A DNA stretch of 64,000 bases from Amphiura filiformis (taxonomy: Eukaryota; Echinodermata; Ophiuroidea; Amphilepidida; Amphiuridae): NCBI RefSeq assembly GCF_039555335.1, contig NC_092635.1, forward strand, positions 70,778,058-70,842,057, written 5' to 3'. The notes below the pieces were generated by a model. That model searched no databases. It worked only from the letters and a program-made list of their open reading frames with translations, and had not been told where the DNA came from. Position numbers and translations under genes: made by a program. Of the stretch, positions 54,476-64,000 are shown piece after piece. How positions within the stretch are numbered: the first letter of the stretch is position 1; each line of letters opens with the position of its first letter.

Positions 54476-54936
54476 AAAGGTCATAAAAACGTTTTTAAAA
54501 CGTTTATTATGAAAAAATACCCACAACAACTTTTCAAAAAATGTTGTTAAAATGTTTAAAAACATTTTTGACAAACATTTTGTCAACTCCTATAAGGGAC
54601 CGTTCACAAACACTTGTGGGGGGACTGATGCAAAAAAATTGCATTACGAAAATTTTACGGCCCCCCTCCCTTTTCAGGTCTCAAAAATTTCAGTCTTCCC
54701 CCTTTTTGAAGCATATAAACTCAATTTTCCCGGGACTGAATTTGTGGTTAATTTTTCAGGCCCCCCTTAGGAGGGTCAAAACTTTTAAGAGCCCCCATTT
54801 TGCATCAGCCCCCTAACAAGTGTTTGTGAACGGTCCCTAAGACCTATATGAGCTTATATGTTAGAAGGTTTGGTATCAAAATGTTTTTTGGAACGTTGCT
54901 AAAACGTTTTATAAACGATTTTTGTTTGCTGGGTAT
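54476..54936 (+). repeat. AAACGTTT family repeat interrupted by a MITE
   Basis: Starts TCATAAAAACGTTTTTAAAA and ends TTTTTGTTTGCTGGGT, with 54596-54837 inserted in it. Confidence 0.65.
54596..54837. mobile_element. Harbinger-like MITE, GGGACCGTTCACAAAC ends
   Basis: 242 bp, inverted ends of about 35 bp, flanked by TAA at 54593-54595 and 54838-54840. A TAA/TTA duplication is characteristic of PIF/Harbinger elements. Confidence 0.85.
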
Positions 54937-56724
54937 AATCTCGAGTCTCTAATTACCCGAGCTAATTACTTCTTACGTATTTTGACGTATTTTATTTTAC
55001 TCAAGTATGTTCAATAGCTCTTATAGCTTCTCAACATATGAAAAGTACCATGGGACATATGCCAATGCCAAAAATTCATTTTCTCTAAACTTAGCAGCAA
55101 CACATACTTCTCAAATGGCCACATGTGAACTTTGACCAGCTAAATTTAACAATATATTTGCCGATTTCTCGTGGTAATTCATGCAATTACCAAACAAATA
55201 TTACCACGATAACAATGCATTAGTATACACTGCATGTAAACTTCATTTTACTCATAGTGAACGTTTTATACACTACCAGTAGTGACACCACTGAGCTTCA
55301 ACAGGTTGGACTTTTCTTTGTAGTGTATCAGACTATGACGCCGAAGTATATAGGTTCTTAATTTTAAATACCAATATCAAAAGATATTATTAACTTAATT
55401 GGTGCAACATACCTGTGTAAACAGACTGATCAAAATGAGAAGAAATCTTGGGCTCCGGTGTATTAAAGTACTTGGTACACTAAAATCCACAGTGGTGGTA
55501 AAATCATATCCTTTCCAGGATATGCACTATAAAACTAGCATGCCAAGGGCAAGCGAGGTCATCACTTCCTGTTTCCAATGTTTATCACGGCCATAGGTAT
55601 TAAAATATTGTTTCCTGTACGTATTATGGGTCAAATTGGGCTATGCTAATTTCGTCTGATGGTAACAAATAAAATATGAAGTTAAATGATATTAGTCTTC
55701 GGGGAATCAATTCAGATGTATTGTTATAAGTCGGTAATGACTCAAGGCCAAAACACCTTTTACCCAAATTCACTTCAGAATGTACAACAAAACACACTGT
55801 TTAAGTTAACAAAATCTGAATCTTTAATGTAAAGTATTATTTACAACCGCGATTGACAATGATTCTACACATATTAAAGCAAAGTTGACATAACATTCTA
55901 TGATTACTACCCTTTACTTCTTACCCGGCAGTCTTCTTCTTGTTGATTAAAAAGTTTACGGTACAATGATATGTAATCCTGATCTGCGAAGATCACTTTT
56001 CAGCAAAGTCCACTGCGCAAATTTATATATCCTTTGCGTATAAAATCCTTGCACATATGACACCACTCAGGAAACAGCCTTTTTCTGCGGTCCACTTTAT
56101 TAACAGATGTAGGCTATTGTTTCGCAAACCAGCAATTCGACAGAAGAATATATTCCTCTTTTGAGAAGAGAAGAGCACTTTGTTGCAATCGAAATCTCCT
56201 TCGTTATAAATTGCTAAAATAAAAATTAATAGCGTAGCCTATAATTGGCTAAGAAACATTTACTGGCGCACATGTATGCACATATATAACACATTAGAAA
56301 GCTTTAACCACTTTCTAACTCAGAGCGGTCAAGAGAAACTGTCCCTTCTCTCTTATATACCAAAGTGATAAAACTGGAAATTCCCAGCTATGACTTTCCC
56401 TACATGATGCAATACAATGGTCACATGGGGATTTCCAAGATCCAAAAATAGATATGATTTCGGATCAAAACAGGATTCCCTTAAAATGTCTTTATACACC
56501 AACTCTTGCATGATTACTTGAGCAGGGGTTTCCCATCTCTCATGTCTCATGAAATAGCTTTAAATTGTAAACAAAGATAAATAATCAAATTAAATTACTC
56601 AGGGTACATCACAGTATACAATACATATCCTACATAATTATTGTAAAACACAGGACATGCTCAAAGCTTGAATCTGTGTGTACTCAGGGATGTGGTGTAC
56701 CTGACAATGTCGTAAATTGGATAA
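54937..56724. other. No gene recognised
   Basis: AT-rich DNA with several ORFs of 60-65 residues lacking motifs or splice context. A CATACCTGTGT word at 55409 resembles the ALDH exon 1 donor side, but the adjoining codons do not match. Confidence 0.4.
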
Positions 56725-57561
56725 GGGGCTGTGCATTATGCAATAATCATGTGTACCCCGGGATGGTCAATTCTCAAAATGGTCTGCCAAAAATCGTTCC
56801 CCCCCGGCCGGCCAAAAATATTTGCCCCCTTTCGTCGTGCCAAAAACCTTTGCTCCTCCCTTTACACATGGAAGATTTTGGGGGACCCAAATTTAAAACC
56901 TTACGAGGGCCGGTCAGTATGTAGTAAGAATTGACTTATTTTCATGTCATTTCTCTATGATCACATAAACACTGTACCTTTGTCTTTCAACCAACACATG
57001 TACAAATTATATCACACAATTGATTACGTAACAGCATTAGAATAAAATCAATGGTCTACAGCCACTGGCTGAAAATGAGTCGTTTTGTTTGGGAAAATAT
57101 TAAAGAGGCTGGAATGAGGTATTGTTGTATATTTTAGATTTTCTCGGGAATTAAAGTATGGATATTGCTGCCTTTTGGAATAGTAGTAGAACACAACTTC
57201 CACCTCATAATACCATCTTTGCCGGTTTGGGAATGATTTTAGTTTATTTATAATGTGTGGTCAAATATTTGTTATTTTTGACGAAAACCAAGGCTTATCT
57301 TTCCATAAAAAAATTGATATTGCCAACAATTTTGCATAATTGAACATGTTCCTAACGTTTTCTTACACCTTTGTAGGGCGTTATATAGAAACGGTGCCCA
57401 AAACACCTGTGCCGAAAATCGCTTGCTTATTTTTCGACGTGCCAAAAATCGCTTGTCCTTCCTTCGACTTGCTAGAAATTGCTTGCACCCCCTTTTGGCC
57501 TGCCAGAAATCTTTTCCCCCTATAATTGACTACCCCGGGGTACACACGATTATTGCACCTC
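56725..57561. mobile_element. Harbinger-like MITE, GGGGCTGTGCA...AATAATCATG ends
   Basis: Inverted ends share CAATAATCATGTGTACCCCG. Flanked by TAA at 56722-56724 and 57562-57564. Internal TGCCAAAAATCGCTTGC-like words are repeated six or more times near both ends. Confidence 0.75.
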
Positions 57562-57835
57562 TAACAGTAAATGCAGTTCATGTATATTAAGTGATTCAGA
57601 ATTAGCTACATATTGGTGACTCCATAAATTAGGGTACCAATGAAATTTCTCTAGACAAGTATTTTAAAATGGTTTAAAGCACAACGCGTGTGATGTGTTA
57701 ACTGTTAAGGATGCCAGGGTGGCATCATGCAGATCCTGAATAAGTAGTCTTCAAGATGTAGAAACAATCATCAAAAAACATTGTACGGATAGCAAGTTTG
57801 GGTCAAGCCCTACATCCGCGTTTTTTTTCTGACAG

Positions 57836-57975
57836 ACTATGTCGTTAACTTCCATAAGAAACTTATTCTATGGGACACATTACACAATTTTCCAGTTCAG
57901 TGGTTTAGAGGAAGTAGTCAATCACACTCAGCTACACTTAGTACATGTTGCTCACGATGCAGCCTTTCCGCCCAA
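57836..57975 (+). other. Exon-like open segment, unknown
   Basis: Preceded by a pyrimidine-rich acceptor (TTTTTTTTCTGACAG) and ended by CCCAAG|GTCAGT. Two frames are open; one reads FQFSGLEEVVNHTQLHLVHV. No family recognised and no partner exons found. Confidence 0.2.
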
Positions 57976-58096
57976 GGTCAGTATAAATGCAATGGAGATC
58001 AAAGTACGAGTTTTCCTGTTCATATTCAGAAGTATTTCAAACATCTTAAATCATGGCACTTGACGCCAAAAACTTACTACTAACATGATTAGATGC

Positions 58097-60203
58097 ATAT
58101 GGTCAATTCCAGCGAAAGCGGGACAAAATTCTCTCTATGTTAACTTTCCACTTTAAAATGTCATTAATAAAGGAAATCACGTTATTGATGGAGCATATCA
58201 TGTCACGTCCAATATGCTCCTTTGTGCATATAGGCCTTTACTAGCAAGTCACACCAGGGGACAAGTTATGATAGCTTAAATGAATTGGCGTTACCCACGA
58301 ATTCAAAGATAAAGCACCATATATGTCATTGAATATCCTTCAATCAAAATGAAATTATTACCGTTAGAAAGACGTTTGCATGTTCTCTCATCATATGTAA
58401 AACGATTGAATTCCACCAGTTTGTGGACTCTAGAGGCCATTAAGTCAATTTGGCTAATAATTTTGTTACCCGCATATCAAAAATAAAATGATCGTTCTGA
58501 AAAATGTTAAGTGAATATGCCATAAATGACTATATCATGAAACGAAGTTTCGTTCTATAATTCTGAGGTCCAAGTGATTATTTTATGCAAATACGTTTTA
58601 CCCATAAAATTCCATAAAATCAAATTTGACGTTACCCACGTATCAACTGTTACCCACGAGTCCAGCAAATATAATTGCCATAACTTAAATTAACATTTAA
58701 TAACTTCGGACACTGAATTTAGTTTGACAAGCGCTTAAAATTGTAAATCGTAAAAATACGTTCACCGCTTTAAAAAAGAATCTACGACGGTTTAAACTTT
58801 TGTTACCCACGAATCCCGAATAGATGCTAACCTTGAAAAATAAGGAGATTGTTTATTTTAAGTTTAAATCAGCACATATTCAAGCCATGGGTATGCTATA
58901 ATTTTGACAGTACTTACAGTTTATACACCTAAGAAACGCAAACCCCAAACGGTACTATAGTACTTATAGCTTTACCCACGAATTCGGCGTTACCCACGAA
59001 TCCAAGGATTTACTCTTAAATTATATGTTTCTTATGCATCTTAACATTTTGAAAACATGCGAAATAGGTTCCAAAACAGTCCTGTTTAATAGCGTCCTCT
59101 TGAAGGTATACTGAAGCTGTATCATGAAGTTTTGATTGATTATCCTAAATTACCATTTTTTGGGTAAATGCAATTGGTTAGAGAAACGGGAATCATTGAA
59201 ACACAATGGAGGAATAACCGCATGGTGGTTTCCAACCTTCTGTAATATTTTCTATTTTGCCGCTTACCAATACATACCTTCAAATATGTGTTACCCACGA
59301 ACATTTGGTTACCCACGAATCCCTACTTAAATTATAGTTAACAATGTATTGATTGTGTTTTAGTTCATAGGAACTGTCAAACACGAGTTAATAGAATATT
59401 ACTGCATGAAAATATGGAATGATTTTACTAAAATAATAATATGAAACTGTTTGCTCTGTCTATTTGAATTTGGCAACTTCATTATTCTCAAAATTTTATA
59501 CCCAAAATGCCATAATGATCCATTCTAAATATTCCATGTAGTCTGTATTTTGATTAAAATTCATTTTAGTGCCATTGCAGCCTGAATTATTGGCATACGG
59601 AAAAGTATTTTTTATTTTTATTTAAAAAATTAATAGGAATTGCTATTTTCAGACGCTGTTACCCACGAATCCATCCGAGATCCTCATCCTGCGACGAGAT
59701 ATAAAATCTAACTTTATATTTATATGAAGCATTTATTCTAATCTTTCGAAATAATACAGTTATGTTAAATGACAGCCACTTTGGAAAGAGTTCGAAGAAT
59801 TGACATAATCTTAACTGTACACCTGGTTCTTTCTTAAAATTTGTAATAACCAAAATATTTCTTTGTAGATATATGTAATAAAATTCTATTTTACGTTCAA
59901 AGTCTTCACCGATTTCTAGTGTATATGAGTCACACATAAAATATTGAAAGATATTAAAGAAAGTGAAATTTTATGGCGTACAACAGGTGAAAAATGCTTG
60001 AATTCGTGGGTAACACGCATATGCGCATTTAACACTTTATTTGGTCTAGCAAGAAAAGTTATTTTTCAATCCGATGGCATTTCCACCTGACGATTCACTA
60101 GACATGATCATCTCATTTGATAAGTCTAGAATTGAAAAGGAAAACATTTTCAAAATGGCCCCCAGAGAGAATTTTGGCCCGCTTTGGCTGGAATTGACCA
60201 TAT
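58097..60203. mobile_element. 2.1-kb inverted-repeat element carrying an iterated 15-bp motif
   Basis: Terminal repeats 58097-58138 and 60162-60203 (ATATGGTCAATTCCAGCGAA...) agree at about 38 of 40 positions, with TA on both outer sides. Inside, GTTACCCACGAATCC or a close variant occurs near 58291, 58631, 58650, 58803, 58971, 58989, 59290, 59309 and 59659, and once inverted at 60001. No transposase is visible; the two internal ORFs (59136-59330 and 59659-59937) show no motif. Confidence 0.75.
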
Positions 60204-60784
60204 ACGTTTTTGATACACCAAAAAGCTTCGTGACATTATCTCAAAGCGGAACTACCAATTTTTATATTGTGAGGCATATCAACATATAGATGAGTTGACC
60301 TCAATGTTTATCCACAAGGCAATGGTCTGGTATATCAATATGCTTGAGCGAACTGCATATAACCATTACACTGTTCGATAAAATTGCAAAGAATATGGTA
60401 CAATGGTTAGTTTGCTAATACTTTATTCTTTTGTACAATGACAATTTTGACTGTTGACATTACAATAAATACATGAATACAATTCATAGGAAGCCTAAAT
60501 TTTTGCTGTCCCTTAACACCAGGAACATGTAATTGATTTTGAGAAAATAAGTATTTCAACAGCGGAGTCACTTAAAAGTGAGTCTGTTAAATCTGTCAAA
60601 GAGATCATAAGCTATCATAAAGAAGTCCATAAATGTGTATTAGCTTGGTTTTTTTTAATAACGGTTATCTTATTTCATGACGTTCCGTGATTTATCCCAA
60701 TAGTTCAATAGATATAACACTATATAATGAGGATTTTAACTCTTGATCTCAATACAAAAATTTTTACCCCATAGACCTTTGGCA

Positions 60785-60890
60785 ACTTCTAACGCCCTCT
60801 GTCCTTGTTCAGAGATGGTTGGTGGGCCATGATGCGGATGGCGTCCTTAACACCTCTCTCGAACTACTGGGCCTCCTCTCCGGCAATTCC
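60785..60890 (-). mobile_element. Penelope-like retroelement tail fragment
   Basis: The minus strand reads GIAGEEAQ, stop, FERGVKDAIRIMAHQPSLNKDRGR, the same end-of-GIY-YIG-protein words as at 15708 (WFERGVKEAIYV). The Trp codon is mutated to TAG. Confidence 0.6.
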
Positions 60891-61133
60891 TTAAGACCCA
60901 CATTTGGATCATGCTTTTGTTCGTTGAGCCTCAAACTTTGACAATTGTAGCTGTTTAGCTCAAATTGTGAAAAATGTGGAATCTTTTAGCTCCACACCCT
61001 ATAATTTGGCCCAATTTTAGTTCACTAGACCCCCTCATAAATGTTGAAATTTCCGTTCATGAAGCCCCTATTTTGCCCAAAAATTAGTTCTTAGTTCCCA
61101 AAATTCGGGGCCGCACGCCCTATAAAATTTATG

Positions 61134-61385
61134 TTAAGTGCCCCCATCCACAATTCGGACTCTGTCCAGGTCAACGTGATGGCCCTCTGACTCAATATGG
61201 ATGTGGTTGGAAACCTCGGAGCGAAGATAGACATGGATAACGAAGGAGTTCCCAATGATGCCTATGATGGCTAGAATGAGTTGAAGGACTAGACGCCAGT
61301 CCCACTGAATTGGAACCAAGTAGGTTCTGACGCAGATGTGTTTAAGTAGATAATAAAGGAAGGAAAATCCTATGAAAAGAAACAA
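61134..61385 (-). CDS. Possible GPCR first-transmembrane exon or fragment
   Basis: The frame reads KHICVRTYLVPIQWDWRLVLQ and then ILAIIGIIGNSFVIHVYLRS. A hydrophobic helix ending GNSFVIHVYLRS is the usual TM1 signature of rhodopsin-family receptors. An acceptor-like TTTCTTTTCATAG precedes it. No DRY, NPxxY or further TM segments follow in the window on this strand, and the sequence after LRSE is not receptor-like. It could be an isolated exon or a relic. Confidence 0.3.
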   Translation of the reverse strand: MFLFIGFSFLYYLLKHICVRTYLVPIQWDWRLVLQLILAIIGIIGNSFVIHVYLRSEVSNHIHIESEGHHVDLDRVRIVDGGT

Positions 61386-61623
61386 AAAAAAATCATTATA
61401 AACTTTGAGCCTACGCGACCAGGGATGTGGACGAACAATAAGCGTTTTTTAAAACCACATTGTCAAAACATGTAAGGGTATATAAGAACCAACCGAAGAA
61501 TAAATATCACTTTATCCGCATAGACCGTCAATACTCGGGGTCAATATCAGTCGGATATCAATCAACTTGAATCTTCAAGAGCAATGTTTAAACCCGAGAC
61601 ATCTGTTTTACTAGTATTGTCGA

Positions 61624-61752
61624 GTCTAATAAATGTGCAGTTGCCGTTTAAAGTATTTTAATACTTCAAACGGCAACTGCACATTTATTAGACCCATAAT
61701 CACCGTTTGCGAAATGAAGTTAAAACTTCATTTCGCAACCGGTGATTATGGG
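61624..61752. repeat. Two adjacent near-perfect hairpins
   Basis: Hairpin 1 (61624-61693) has arms starting GTCTAATAAATGTGCAGTTG. Hairpin 2 (61693-61752) has arms starting CCCATAATCACCG. They meet at a shared base with no spacer. Confidence 0.9.
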
Positions 61753-62578
61753 TGTTTTACTGTTTGCACGTTAACTTCAACTTCAATAATTTCGTAGACC
61801 TTATCACGTATTGGTACGGTGGTGTACACCTAAATAACAAGTTCAACTGCGGTAACATATATGCCTACTGATGACTGCACATAGGCCCGTAACCAGGCGA
61901 GGGAGGGGGGTGGCTGGGTTTGGACGCCCCCAATCCCAAAATTCCAATTTGTTGAACTAAAAAATACCATTTGCGAGCGTAGCCTTTTTATGCTTTTTTT
62001 GGTCAAAAAAGGTCCAAAATTTTGGAAACAAAGTTCACTTTTTCAAAATGTGCCCCTAATCCAAAAGGTAAAATTTATGTATCACATAAAAGTAGAAACA
62101 CAACTAAAGTATTAGCATGATTTGTATATAGTCTATGTTTAACACAATGCCTACATGATACTAGTATTCCTTAGCTGTGTGTAATCTTCTTTTCGGTTGT
62201 TTTTGACAGATACTTGTTTCATAGGGCCTACTAATCGTATCTCACAAGTCGCTAGTGGTGTAACTCAGACTGCTGAGTTCTAGAAAGTGGTGCGTTTTTA
62301 TTGACGATTTAAGCACGTGTTAAGGTTATTATGTTAAGATCTTGAATGGCTTTGCCTGCTGAAAAAATGCTTACCTTACATGTAATAAAACATGTCTAAT
62401 TATGGGATATAAACAAATGCAGAAAAAATATGTAAAAATGTGTTTTTAGCTTTATTTCGTCAGTTGCTGTAAAGCACCATACTGCAGTTACTGTCCGTTT
62501 TCCTATACACAATACACAGTGCTCTTCCCATTGACGCGTGATCTCTACAAATAGCGTACGTTAAAAGTATGGGGATTT

Positions 62579-62874
62579 GCCTAGTTAACGTCGCTGTGTG
62601 AAAAATAACCGGCCGATATTAAAAGTACTCTTCTAAAATTCTATAAAATATAGTTTTGTAACATGTCCTAAATTTTTAGCTAATTTAGATGTTTGGAAAT
62701 ATGCGTACTTTGGTGTTTTAGTATATGTTATAGGTAATAGTACATTGCCTAGTTAACGTCGCTGTGTGAAAAATAACCGGCCAATATTAAAAGTACTCTT
62801 CTAAAATTTTGTAACATGTCCTAAATTTTTAGCTAATTTAGATGTTTGGAAATATTCGTACTTTGGTGTTTTAG
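62579..62874 (+). repeat. Tandem duplication
   Basis: GCCTAGTTAACGTCGCTGTG...TTTGGTGTTTTAG occurs twice, starting at 62579 and 62748. The second copy lacks 13 bp near CTATAAAATATAG and has few substitutions, so it is recent. Confidence 0.9.
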
Positions 62875-64000
62875 GAAGGATATGTAAATGACAGATAACA
62901 CCAAAAAATATGAAGAAATTATTTCCAAACCGTGTTAAGTCAACAATCATTATGTTGCTCATGGTTAACAAAAAGCAGGCCATTGTCTCATTTCGTGAAC
63001 AAAGGTCCACATACCATTGTTTCCTTGCGTTTCCTTTATAATCGGTTACCCAACTGAAGCTATAAATAAGCTCATTGGGATACCGCACATATAAAACAGA
63101 CACATGTGCACAACCAGAGAAGATCTGATTTAATCAGTTGAGCTGTTTTCAATGAGTGTTATCTTGGTTTAATAGCTTTTAATGGGGTTTAAGTCCTGCA
63201 AAGGTCGCGGTGAATTCTACTGTAGACATGACTGCATCATGCTATTGTTCGAGTAGTTTACAAGCACCACGCAACTGTCGTCAAGGAGAGTGATTGACAG
63301 GATAAAATCATGTGACAATGCGTTGTAACGCTAAATCAGCGACACGCGATTTGTTTGTAGCCAATTAGTGTGCTTTTTGTTTCCTGGAGAGAAGCGCACT
63401 TCTTCATTGGTCATAAACCAATCGCCCGTCACTCATTCATGGAGTAGAATTTTCCCCTAAAATCTGTAATACGGCCCTTCTATAATTATATACCATCATA
63501 TAACGATATAATCTATAACCGCTCATAGTAGGTATGTCACAGTGGCTGCACAATAATTCTGCTACACTGTGCATGCAAGCATAACAGTGAATTGAAAAGC
63601 GCGCGCTTCAAAGCTGGCCAATTGTAGAAAACATCAATGTCTATAAATGAATTTCCTCATATGCTTCATTTATCCAAATTGTTTGAATTTTTAATATATA
63701 TATGGTGTGTAAAGCCTTTCCGAAGGTACCATCGGGTCCTCAAAAATTAAAAATTGTTTTGTTTAAGAGCTACTGCCTGTTTTTATGGATTTTTGAAGAT
63801 CGCTCATAAATCAATAAATATAGGCCTATTGAAATAAAGGGACTTACCACCATTTAGCTGAAATACTAATCTTTCTTAGCATGTAGATTATTTCCATCGA
63901 CAACGAATGAAACACTTGAGGAAAACTAGTTGAATCAAAACATTATCAAAGATATTTTTTAGGGAGTAATTTTCCAAACCACAATAGCTCTAAGTCCAAG
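62875..64000. other. No gene recognised
   Basis: AT-rich sequence without a supported ORF, repeat or splice pattern. Confidence 0.4.

Noticed and set aside
55399..55440. Additional ALDH exon 1 on the minus strand
   Set aside because: Only the CATACCTGTGT border matches; the codons do not give MAVPxVKFTQ and no other exon is nearby.

Overview
The window is animal nuclear DNA: split genes with GT-AG introns, long AT-rich introns and very dense transposon debris. The repeated AGGCCTA words, Penelope-like retroelement remnants, tRNA-derived SINEs and foldback-type elements suggest a marine invertebrate deuterostome, most likely an echinoderm, although a hemichordate cannot be excluded from sequence alone. 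No prokaryotic, organellar or viral gene set is present.

The core of the window (1-46,946) is a cluster of three ALDH1/2-class aldehyde dehydrogenase genes sharing the same 13-exon layout and intron phases. Copy A (minus strand) has exons 1-8 between 17,225 and 245 and runs off the left edge. Copy B (minus strand, 31,164-21,711) keeps all 13 exons, but exon 4 has a TGA in place of a conserved Trp codon and a 430-bp foldback insertion 12 bp before its 3' splice site, so it is probably a pseudogene or a null allele. Copy C (plus strand, 36,996-46,946) is complete and encodes 489 residues with catalytic Asn158, Glu257 and Cys291. A and B lie in tandem and share 5' flanking sequence, including a TATA-like box. 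C lies head-to-head with B across 5.8 kb. These would be cytosolic NAD(P)-dependent aldehyde oxidising enzymes (retinaldehyde-type or general), with substrate-pocket residues that differ between copies.

Intron 5 of copy A (1,700-11,911) holds a 9.7-kb foldback element, 1,915-11,650. Its two inverted arms consist of tandem TTCCGAA-based repeats followed by purine/pyrimidine microsatellites, and a perfect 9-bp repeat GTTCCTAAG flanks it. Its 6-kb centre contains nested MITEs and perfect hairpins. Other introns and intergenic DNA carry insertions whose boundaries can be read by comparing the paralogues: hAT-like MITEs with 8-bp duplications, Harbinger-like MITEs with TAA, a TTAA-flanked palindrome, a mariner-like element, Penelope-like fragments with GIY-YIG motifs, a LINE reverse-transcriptase remnant and two SINEs.

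Right of the cluster (46,947-64,000) there is one C2H2 zinc-finger exon (51,856-50,988, minus; nine fingers, one frameshift). There is also a 2.1-kb element (58,097-60,203) with 40-bp inverted termini and about ten internal copies of GTTACCCACGAATCC, a Penelope tail fragment, a possible GPCR TM1 exon and a pair of adjacent hairpins (61,624-61,752). Large parts of 53-64 kb contain nothing I can assign.
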